From contig CM035444.1 in the NCBI GenBank assembly GCA_020310875.1, positions 111,693,795-111,757,794 on the forward strand: a stretch of 64,000 nucleotides of DNA, given 5' to 3'. The notes under the pieces are model-generated. The model worked only from the letters and a program-made list of their open reading frames with translations. It ran no database searches and was not told the origin of the DNA. Positions 1-8,549 of the stretch are shown here, in pieces. This stretch comes from Ceratopteris richardii. Taxonomy: Eukaryota; Streptophyta; Polypodiopsida; Polypodiales; Pteridaceae. Position 1 is the first letter of the stretch. Every line of letters begins with the position of its first letter. Both the position numbers and the translations under genes were made by a program.

Positions 1-3000
1 CTGATTCACAGCTTCAAACAAACCCCTCAAGAGACTGTGAGACTTGCAGGAAGAAGATTTAGACAATATCTTGAAAGGTGCCCTATTTCGGAGCTACCCA
101 CATCTGCTAAACAAGTAGCCTTATTCCTTGACGGATTGTTGAGTCCAAAATTGAGATCCTATGTGTATCTGAAAGACCCTAGGACTATAGAAGAGTGTGT
201 ACGAATGTGCATCGACATTGAAGATAACCTAGGAGAAGAACTAGAGCTTTCCAAAATCTACAAAGATTCAGATGGTGCATCTAGTCACTCTTCCACACAA
301 TCCACATCAATTGAGGAACTCGCAGAGAAAGTGGCCCAGAAATTAGGAGTAACTAGCAAACAAATTCCAAGGTTTGCTCCTATAAAAAGGTGCTATACAT
401 GCGGTGGTGACCATATGGCAAACGTCTGTCCCATTATGGCTCAACCCCAAGTAAACCCTAGTAGCCAGTACTGCACCATAGAACGGAGATACACCAATCA
501 CACCGCACAAGATTGCCCATACAACAAGCAGGCGGTTAGGCAACCCTACCCTCAGCCCTACCAACAAGGCAGATACCAGAACCAGTACCCTCCAAAACCA
601 TATGGCAGGCCACAACAAAATTTCCAACCTCAATATCAAAACCAACAAAGGCCTCAGCCTGTGCTAGCACAACAACCCCCAGCCCCAGCTAATGTGATTC
701 CAGTAAAGTATACTGCTGCAGAAGAGAACCTGAATAGAGCTATAGTCCCTGTAACATCCTTGATCTCTGAAAATGACCCAAGTGACCATAGCTTTGATTC
801 TACCCATGTGGATAGCCCCCAGGCTTACTACATGCAGTCCCCAGAACATGGAGAGTCCTACTATGGTGAAGAGTCGAACGAACCTAGTTGGGAGTCAGAT
901 TACACGAACATCATGTATACAAACCCCAACCCTAGACCTCAACCTAGGCAAGTACGACCACCATTTCCTAGAGGACCGTGCTACAGATGCCAAGGAGATC
1001 ACCTCATTCGTGATTGTCCCTTGCCTCCACCTACGCAAACCCAGTCGGTGACGATCCAAGGCTTCTGCCAAGATTGCGGAAAAGAGCATCTCTTACGAGA
1101 TTGCCCAAAGAACCCCAATAGCATGCCAAAAATCACCCCTATCAACGTTGTTGGGTTAGTGGTAGACTCCTCAGGAAGCGTCACTTCCACTGCACCAGTA
1201 CAGGTAGTCACTAGGGCTCAGGCATTGCAGCAAAACCAAGGGGTAGGCCAGGAAAAGAGCCTAGATGCTAGCGATACTGAGAGCCAAAATAAAAAGAGAA
1301 CAAGAGCTTGGAAAGATAGCCGCGAACGCATGAAAAGGCAATGGGCAAAGAAGATGAGTGAACTTGAGGAAAGTCTACGAGAAACCAAGGCTAAAATCAT
1401 AGAGATCACGTCTCAACCGCACTCTCACACATTCCCACCGCTACCATCCCCATCACCCTCCATCCCTTCACCCTCTAAGACAGCCCACGCAACCCACCCA
1501 CCACCCCAAACAGGATCAGTATTAGCTGATCCCACTCCCGAAGACATAGACATGATGCTTAAAGCATATCAGGCCAGAATCCAAGAAGGGCCAAACGTCA
1601 CGGATCATGACAAGTGCTATCCTAGAGCTGACCTAGAGATAGAAAGAACCAAACTATGCGCGAAAATGGTCGCATTGGCTCAGACTATGTTTGAAGCCAG
1701 TCGCCTTTTCAATTACTCAGGCTCAGCCAAAACGCAATTACACTTGGATGGATTCCTAGAAAAGTTAGAGAGGATAATTGCAAGATCTGCCAAGGAAGAA
1801 AAAAATCAAGAGGGAGAGAAAGCAAGCAATAACATGAACCATCCCCCATCGGAAGTTTATGTGGCCAATTCCACTAAACCTTACAACTTCCCATCCTTAG
1901 AAAGAATAGAGAGGCCAATAGCACAGCCAGAAAAGGAACCTACCCCTCAAAGAAAGGAAAGGGCAAGAGAATGGATAAGCCAGCCTCTTCAGGAAGCCCG
2001 TGGGCCTCCTCAAGAAGCTTATCTTCCCCCCCAAAAGGCAGATGAGCCTCCCTCGGAAGCTCAAGTACCTCCACAGGTTGCCTACATTCCTTCTCAGGGA
2101 GTGTATGAGCCTGTTCGGAAAAGTAATAGAATAAGTAATCCTCCCCAAGAAGCTTGTGCTCCAGTCATTTGCGAGAACGAGGAGAGAGCCAACAATAGAA
2201 TCAGCCCTCCTACACAGGTTGCTTATGCGCCCAATTCTACGGAGCCAGACACTTCTTCTTCTATGAATCGGTTTGCACCAGACTTCCTACAGGAGATTCA
2301 AGAAGACAACTGGGATAACGAAAGCGAGGTCGCCCCTCCTTTTGAACTTGTGGACGATGCACACGACCAATTCCCACAAGACATCCCATCTATTTACGGG
2401 GAGCATGAGAGTGTTCAGTCTCACGAGAGATTAGACTTCGAGTCTAATTCCATACAAGAGCTACCCCACTTCACAGGCCCATGGGAAGCAAAGTCCACAT
2501 GTATGAGAGCACCCACAGTCATGGTAAGGAACGACGATTCAGTCATACCTAGGAACACGGAGATAGTAAAGAACACCAAAGTACAGCGCGATCTCACTTT
2601 GGAAGAACTGCCCAAGGACAGACCAGAAGTGCGGAAATATGTAGCTAGACAAGTAACTGAAATTGCAAAACCTCATTCCCGGGTAGGATCCCATAGGACA
2701 GTGCCAGAAATTCCCTTGGATAAGATAGGAGATATGTGCGAAGGTGAAGAAGGGAACACCTACCTTCCCATCACCTACCAGGAGTACACCACCAAAGCGA
2801 TTTTGGACTCAGGTGCAGGAGTTGCAATTGCCACAACCTCCTTATGGAAACGTTGGGGCAAGCCGGCACTCAGGCCGACGAGAATGAAATTGCAGATGGC
2901 CGATGGTCACATAGAGAGACCCCTAGGATTGCTAGAAGGGATAACTCTCACCACTTGTGGTGTCGAGTTTGAACATAGCTTTGCTATATGTGACTTCAGC

Positions 3001-6000
3001 AAAAATCATGCCTATGAGATGATTTTGGGAAGACCATTTATGCGACAATTGCAAGTAGTACAGGATTGGGGAACCAACTCCTTGTATTTGCAACACTTGG
3101 GTGTTACGACCAAAGTCAATCTCAAGGATTATTCTCATAGAGATGTCCCTCCTATCCAATGGAATCCCATCCATAGAGCCAAAGATGATACAGAATCTGT
3201 GCATTCCATAGGATCAGGATCCTCCTGGATGCACGAAGACACTCACTTATGGATGTGCAAGGTAGCAGTAGAAGAAGAGAAGAGAGAGAAAGCCAGAGAG
3301 GTAGGTGCGAACGAAACCCATAGACCCATTCAAGACCCAGCCTATGCACCTGTAGTTTTTCCAGACGAGGAATTTGAACCCCATGGCTGGGCAGAAATCT
3401 TAGCAACAATGGACGTAGCCATCAACGAAGAACAATGGACACCTCACTGTGATGAGGATGGCTATGATATTTCAGTCTTCTCCATAGAGCCAATCATGGG
3501 AGAGGCAGTTCTAGAAGAATGTGAACCTAGCCCTGATGCATTTGAGGATGCAAGTGACTCCGATCTAGAGTCAATCATTATGGACCCACCATTTGCGTCA
3601 GATGAAGAATATTTCCATGAAATAGAATTTCAACCCCAGAGGCATGGAGAGGTTACAAATGATGTAAGATTAGCAACGCATATGACCTCTAAGGAAGAAG
3701 GAAAGAAACGAAAGAAGAAAGAAGTCTCACCAGAGGAGGAAGAGTCTTTGTTTGAGGTCCCAGAAAATTTTAAGAAGTATGAGATAGATGATAGGAGAGT
3801 CATGATAAGAATGCCTAAACGAGAAGCACAATCAGGAGAGGCCTATGATAACAAAGAAACCACCAAGAAAATAGTAGTGGCCATAGAAGAAGGAGAGGAG
3901 AGATGCACATATATAGGCCATGACCTGACAGAAGAAGAAGAGCATGAATTGATTGCCTTGCTAAGAGAATACAGAGATGTATTCGCTTGGAGTTACAAGG
4001 ATTTGAAAGGGGTTGACCCGGACATATGCTCACACACTATTCCCATGACCTCAGATGCTAAACCCTCTAAGCAAAAGCCTTATACATATAACGATAATTA
4101 CGCCGCTAAGATCAAAGAAGAGATAGATAGACTGGTCGAAGCTGGATTTATCTATGAAATTGAGCACACTGAATGGGTATCCCCCATCATAGTGGTGCCC
4201 AAGAAGAATGGCAAACTGCGTGTGTGCATTAACTTGAAGAAGGTTAATGCAGCCACAATCCGAGATAACTATCCGCTTCCCATCACAGAACATCTCTTAG
4301 AAAGAGTGGCAGGCAAGGAAGTGTACAGCTTCCTTGATGGATTTTCGGGCTACAATCAAGTAGCCATAGCTCCAGAGGATCAGCATAAGACAGCCTTTGC
4401 CACAGAATGGGGCATTTTTGCTTTTAGAGTAATGCCATTTGGGCTTACCAATGCACCAGCTACCTTCCAGAGGCTGATGTGCCACGTGTTTAAGGAGTTC
4501 TTGAGGAAGAGTTTAGAAGTCTACGTTGATGATCTCTGCACTCATTCCAATGTTAGACAAACCCATATTCCTGAACTCAGACAAATCTTTGACAAATGTA
4601 GAGAATATCAAGTCTGCCTGAACCCAGAAAAGTGCGTTTTTATGGTCAGGCAAGGCAAGATCCTAGGACATATAGTGTCAAAGAATGGCATATCTACTGA
4701 CGAAGAAAAAGTGAGAGCTATAGCGGAGTTACCTAGGCCAAAGAATGTCAAGGAAGTACAAGCTTTCATGGGGCATTGTGGTTATTATCGACGATTTATA
4801 CACATGTATGCTGTCATTGCAAAGCCCATGTACGGACTCCTGACTAACTTTGAGTGGACGGATGAATGCGAGAATTCCTTCCAGGAGCTTAAACGAAGAT
4901 TGTGTTCAGCACCAATCTTGACCACACCAGATTGGAATAAGCCATTCCATGTTCATGTTGATGCATCCAATTATGCTATTGGATGTGTGCTTGCACAACC
5001 TACTGGTGAAGGTAATATGGATCTTCCAATTGCCTATGCTAGTAGACAATTGAATGCGGCTGAACGGAATTACACCACTACAGAGCGCGAAGGATTAGGC
5101 ATGGTTTATGCAGTCAAAAAATTTAGACACTATTTGCTTGCAAATAAGTTTAAATTTTTTACTGATCATCAGGCATTGTTGTACCTAGTAAACAAGCCAT
5201 GCAATACAGGTAGATTAGTAAGATGGTTTCTCTTGCTAATGGAATACGAATTTGAGGTTGTGGTAAGAAAAGGTAGGACTCATTTAAGAGCCGATCATCT
5301 CTCTAGGCTCACATCGGGAGAAGCCCCACAAGGAGTGTCAGATGACCTTCCTGATGCTTACTTGTTTAATTTGGAAGTTATACCGCAGTGGGCCAAGCCA
5401 ATAGTACCAGTATTGACATACGGGCCTAACCATCCTGTGGTAAACACACGGAACAGAGAGGTTGTAAAAGCCCAAAAATACCACATCATGGCAGGAAGCA
5501 TGTACAAGCACACAGATCAAGGGATCTTGGCTTGTTGCGTAGAAGAGGATGAGTATGCTAAATGGTTGCAATTAGCACATGTAGGTGCATTAGAGCAACA
5601 CCATTCAAAGCAACAAACTTTACAGACTCTAAAGAGATTCGGAGTGCACTGGCCAACTATGGAAGCGGATGTCCAAAAGTTGTGCAAGGAATGCCCAATC
5701 TGTTGCACTAAACAACCGGTGGAACATGCCACTCTCTATCAAGTATCCATTGCGCCAGATTGGAGCGAACCACTAGTATCATTCCTGAGGACAAACACAT
5801 TCCCTCCAGACATGACTCTGGCTAGGAAAAGGAGTTTAGAACAAGAAGCTTTGGATTACTCACTCATAGGTGATAATCTATATAAGCGCGGTAAAGATGG
5901 TTACCTGAGGTTATGTGTCCATGAAAGTGAATATCTCAAGATCTTGGAAACTGCTCACCAAGGGGTAGCAGGAGGACACTTTGGACCAGATCGGGTGATC

Positions 6001-8397
6001 AAGGCAATAATGTTTGCGGGCTTCTGGTGGCCTACCCTTCACATGGATGCACATACCTATGTGAAACGGTGTGATGTCTGTCAGAGGACCCAGTATCCTA
6101 TACGCAAAGATGAGATGCCACTGAAACCTATGATGGGTGGACGTGCATTCTCTAAGTGGGGAATAGACTTCGTAGGTCCTATTAATCCCCCAGCTAAGGG
6201 TTCTCATGCGGAATACATCATTGTGGCAACAGATTATCTCACCAAATGGGTAGAGGTAAAGGCTACAACCAAGAACGATGCTCAAACAACTGCCAAATTC
6301 TTGTTTGAGAATGTATTCACGAGATATGGGCTACCTATAGAGCTTGTAAGTGATAGAGGCACTCATTTCTTGAACGAAGTTATTGAAAATCTACTCCAAG
6401 AATTTTTGGTAATACACAAGAAGTCTGCCCCATATCACCCTCAAGCTAATGGTCAAGCTGAGAGCACCAATAAGATTTTATGCAATGTACTGACGAAATT
6501 AGTGAACACTAAACGCTCTGATTGGGACAAACAGCTACACCATGCTGTTTGGGCATACCGAGTGGCCTACAAAAGGGTACTCCAAGCCACTCCCTTTCAG
6601 ATGGTATTCGGTCAAAACGCTGTGTTACCCTTGGACTTCTTGATCCCTACATTGAGAGTAGCACGAGAGCACGAATGGACAGGTCATGAGCTCTCCTCTA
6701 GGATCTTTGACCTTGAACGATTAGGAGAAACAAGACTGAGAGCCGCTGCAGGGATATATGCAGCCAAGAAGAGACAGAAGGCATATTTTGATGCCCATGT
6801 GAAGGATAAGGGCTTGAAAACAGGAGATCTAGTTTTAGTCTATACACTGAAACAACACGCAAGGAAGCTAGAGAAGAGAGGCTACGGACCTATGATCATC
6901 AATAGGATCTCCACAAGTGGAGCAGTACAATTGGCCACATTAGAGGGTGATGTTCTCCCAAATTATATTAGCGGTTGCAGAGTCAAGTTGTATCAGGAAC
7001 CCCTCACGGAGGAAATGCTCAGTCGACTCAACACTGCTAAGAAACGCAAAGAGGAAGAAAAGCGAGTTCGAGAAGAAGCTCAAGCTGAAGCTTTAGAACG
7101 CATCAGAAGGATGAAATTACGAAGGCAAGGTAGAGATCAGCCTGGAGCGAATGACTATGCAGACCAAGGATTTCCTATGGCCATGTGTGAAGTCGCAGGA
7201 ACAAGCTCGCATAGGATAATTGATAGACGTCCTTTCGTAACCTTAGATATAGGACAAGGAAAGAGTGCAAGGACCGTAAGAGCCTTGATTGACTCAGGTG
7301 CAGCCACTAGTGCTATTAAATTGTCTTACTGCCAAGAATTACAATTGACTGTCAATCCTGTGGAAGCATATCTTATAGGATTGGGAGGAGTGGAAACCCC
7401 TTGCATGGGCGAGGCGGAACTTCCCCTTTACATTCATGATGAGGCAATGACAGTTAAAGTACTGGTGTGTCAAGATGAGGATCTCACTGAACCTCTAGTC
7501 TTGGGTCAAGATTGGATCTATGACCAAGCAATTAACTTAAACCTAAGAAGTGGACTTCTCCAGGTTTGGGTCAATCATAGTCGAGTTACAGTAGAATTAG
7601 ACAATGGAGCACTCAAGGAACTAGGAAAGGCACAGACTCCTGGTCCTTCCAGGGGTACACATGAAGATGACCATGCTGTTCTTGTTCAAAACCCTGTGTT
7701 GCAGAGGAATGATATTTGCAAAAAAGGAATCAGGGATGCAACGGAACTCCCTTCTTTTCCAAAGGCCAGAAGGAGGCAGCAACCAAAGGCGGATCACAAG
7801 CAGAAGAAGCCGAGTACTACCTATGTCCGAGATCAAAAGTACCTGCGCAGCAGAATGTCCCAGAAAATAAACCAGGTGTGGGTGCGGAAAGGCGAACGAC
7901 CGGGTGCACCACCGTCAACTACACGGGCAAAGCCTCTTATTAGTAACCAACAACACGACGCTAATAAGAAGTCTGTCAGAAATTCTTCTGCTAAAGTAAA
8001 ATCTATTTGGGTGCCCAAGAAGTCGATGAAGGCAAGCCCACAATCTAGACAAATTTGGGTGCCTAAGGCTTGCTTGAGGGCACAAGTAGTTACGCCAAGG
8101 CCACAACCTATGCAGCATAACCCATCTACGAGTACAACCAGTATTCCCTCGTGCTCAACACTTAGGAACACACCAAGACCCATGAGCATGCATGTAATCA
8201 CTTATAAGTGGGTCCCTAAAAGGCCCCATTCCCAAACAGCGACACCGACACAGCTCTCTGGAGTCTCTACGAAACCGAAAGCAAAGCCCATCCACTGCAT
8301 TTGGCAGTCTAAGATCTGTAATAAACCCCCGACCCCGATTTGTAAATCCACCCCACTTACTAACGACATTAGTCTCCTAGGAATACACAAACGTTAA
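1..8397 (+). CDS. Gag-pol polyprotein of element A (5' partial, otherwise intact)
   Basis: The frame is open from base 1 and ends at TAA 8395-8397, about 2,798 codons. Order seen: end of retrotransposon gag (1-250); three CX2CX3HX4C knuckles (391-429, 979-1017, 1066-1104); Pro-rich linkers; aspartic protease with DSGAG (Asp codon 2806) and an LGRPFM motif near 3030; reverse transcriptase with YVDD at 4522-4533; RNase H (about 4920-5310); two H2C2 zinc modules (5578-5703 and 5956-6081); integrase core with Asp 6166, Asp 6352 and Glu 6460 (D-35-E); a second protease-like domain with DSGAA (Asp 7291) and LGQDW near 7500; and a basic tail with WVPK repeats (7870-8330). The polyprotein would supply capsid, maturation, cDNA synthesis and integration. 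Gag and pol are fused without a frameshift. No chromodomain is seen after the integrase. Confidence 0.95.
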   Translation: MIHSFKQTPQETVRLAGRRFRQYLERCPISELPTSAKQVALFLDGLLSPKLRSYVYLKDPRTIEECVRMCIDIEDNLGEELELSKIYKDSDGASSHSSTQSTSIEELAEKVAQKLGVTSKQIPRFAPIKRCYTCGGDHMANVCPIMAQPQVNPSSQYCTIERRYTNHTAQDCPYNKQAVRQPYPQPYQQGRYQNQYPPKPYGRPQQNFQPQYQNQQRPQPVLAQQPPAPANVIPVKYTAAEENLNRAIVPVTSLISENDPSDHSFDSTHVDSPQAYYMQSPEHGESYYGEESNEPSWESDYTNIMYTNPNPRPQPRQVRPPFPRGPCYRCQGDHLIRDCPLPPPTQTQSVTIQGFCQDCGKEHLLRDCPKNPNSMPKITPINVVGLVVDSSGSVTSTAPVQVVTRAQALQQNQGVGQEKSLDASDTESQNKKRTRAWKDSRERMKRQWAKKMSELEESLRETKAKIIEITSQPHSHTFPPLPSPSPSIPSPSKTAHATHPPPQTGSVLADPTPEDIDMMLKAYQARIQEGPNVTDHDKCYPRADLEIERTKLCAKMVALAQTMFEASRLFNYSGSAKTQLHLDGFLEKLERIIARSAKEEKNQEGEKASNNMNHPPSEVYVANSTKPYNFPSLERIERPIAQPEKEPTPQRKERAREWISQPLQEARGPPQEAYLPPQKADEPPSEAQVPPQVAYIPSQGVYEPVRKSNRISNPPQEACAPVICENEERANNRISPPTQVAYAPNSTEPDTSSSMNRFAPDFLQEIQEDNWDNESEVAPPFELVDDAHDQFPQDIPSIYGEHESVQSHERLDFESNSIQELPHFTGPWEAKSTCMRAPTVMVRNDDSVIPRNTEIVKNTKVQRDLTLEELPKDRPEVRKYVARQVTEIAKPHSRVGSHRTVPEIPLDKIGDMCEGEEGNTYLPITYQEYTTKAILDSGAGVAIATTSLWKRWGKPALRPTRMKLQMADGHIERPLGLLEGITLTTCGVEFEHSFAICDFSKNHAYEMILGRPFMRQLQVVQDWGTNSLYLQHLGVTTKVNLKDYSHRDVPPIQWNPIHRAKDDTESVHSIGSGSSWMHEDTHLWMCKVAVEEEKREKAREVGANETHRPIQDPAYAPVVFPDEEFEPHGWAEILATMDVAINEEQWTPHCDEDGYDISVFSIEPIMGEAVLEECEPSPDAFEDASDSDLESIIMDPPFASDEEYFHEIEFQPQRHGEVTNDVRLATHMTSKEEGKKRKKKEVSPEEEESLFEVPENFKKYEIDDRRVMIRMPKREAQSGEAYDNKETTKKIVVAIEEGEERCTYIGHDLTEEEEHELIALLREYRDVFAWSYKDLKGVDPDICSHTIPMTSDAKPSKQKPYTYNDNYAAKIKEEIDRLVEAGFIYEIEHTEWVSPIIVVPKKNGKLRVCINLKKVNAATIRDNYPLPITEHLLERVAGKEVYSFLDGFSGYNQVAIAPEDQHKTAFATEWGIFAFRVMPFGLTNAPATFQRLMCHVFKEFLRKSLEVYVDDLCTHSNVRQTHIPELRQIFDKCREYQVCLNPEKCVFMVRQGKILGHIVSKNGISTDEEKVRAIAELPRPKNVKEVQAFMGHCGYYRRFIHMYAVIAKPMYGLLTNFEWTDECENSFQELKRRLCSAPILTTPDWNKPFHVHVDASNYAIGCVLAQPTGEGNMDLPIAYASRQLNAAERNYTTTEREGLGMVYAVKKFRHYLLANKFKFFTDHQALLYLVNKPCNTGRLVRWFLLLMEYEFEVVVRKGRTHLRADHLSRLTSGEAPQGVSDDLPDAYLFNLEVIPQWAKPIVPVLTYGPNHPVVNTRNREVVKAQKYHIMAGSMYKHTDQGILACCVEEDEYAKWLQLAHVGALEQHHSKQQTLQTLKRFGVHWPTMEADVQKLCKECPICCTKQPVEHATLYQVSIAPDWSEPLVSFLRTNTFPPDMTLARKRSLEQEALDYSLIGDNLYKRGKDGYLRLCVHESEYLKILETAHQGVAGGHFGPDRVIKAIMFAGFWWPTLHMDAHTYVKRCDVCQRTQYPIRKDEMPLKPMMGGRAFSKWGIDFVGPINPPAKGSHAEYIIVATDYLTKWVEVKATTKNDAQTTAKFLFENVFTRYGLPIELVSDRGTHFLNEVIENLLQEFLVIHKKSAPYHPQANGQAESTNKILCNVLTKLVNTKRSDWDKQLHHAVWAYRVAYKRVLQATPFQMVFGQNAVLPLDFLIPTLRVAREHEWTGHELSSRIFDLERLGETRLRAAAGIYAAKKRQKAYFDAHVKDKGLKTGDLVLVYTLKQHARKLEKRGYGPMIINRISTSGAVQLATLEGDVLPNYISGCRVKLYQEPLTEEMLSRLNTAKKRKEEEKRVREEAQAEALERIRRMKLRRQGRDQPGANDYADQGFPMAMCEVAGTSSHRIIDRRPFVTLDIGQGKSARTVRALIDSGAATSAIKLSYCQELQLTVNPVEAYLIGLGGVETPCMGEAELPLYIHDEAMTVKVLVCQDEDLTEPLVLGQDWIYDQAINLNLRSGLLQVWVNHSRVTVELDNGALKELGKAQTPGPSRGTHEDDHAVLVQNPVLQRNDICKKGIRDATELPSFPKARRRQQPKADHKQKKPSTTYVRDQKYLRSRMSQKINQVWVRKGERPGAPPSTTRAKPLISNQQHDANKKSVRNSSAKVKSIWVPKKSMKASPQSRQIWVPKACLRAQVVTPRPQPMQHNPSTSTTSIPSCSTLRNTPRPMSMHVITYKWVPKRPHSQTATPTQLSGVSTKPKAKPIHCIWQSKICNKPPTPICKSTPLTNDISLLGIHKR

Positions 8398-8501
8398 CTA
8401 CACTCACTGTCTTCGTGCACTTACTAACCACTAACTCATCACCTGCCTCATGTTAATGTTGTAACGGGGACAGCAACGGATTTATTCTGTCCATTACGAT
8501 G

Positions 8502-8528
8502 TTAACACATGCTTCTATATTCTCACAG
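8502..8528 (+). promoter_or_regulatory. Predicted 3' splice site ahead of ORF2 (element A)
   Basis: A TTAAC branch-like motif at 8502-8506 is followed by a pyrimidine-biased stretch ending in TTCTCACAG, with AG at 8527-8528. It lies 21 bases before the ATG at 8550 that begins the conserved part of ORF2. Elements B, C and F have comparable signals at the same place. Athila-type elements are known to express the ORF after pol from a spliced RNA, so the same is inferred here. The donor would be in the leader, outside the window for A. Confidence 0.5.
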
Positions 8529-8549
8529 AATCAGAAGACAAGCAGTAAA

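Noticed and set aside
343..648. Open frames of 60-140 codons antisense to gag-pol and ORF2 throughout
   Set aside because: They recur as shadows of the same retrotransposon codons in each copy and carry no independent signal.
5300..5580. Second (archaeal-type) RNase H as in Tat/Ogre elements
   Set aside because: The stretch after the single RNase H leads straight into the first zinc module; no second set of acidic residues was found.
6700..7080. Chromodomain after integrase
   Set aside because: Only a GPY/F-like segment and a Lys/Glu-rich helix are seen; the aromatic cage pattern is missing.
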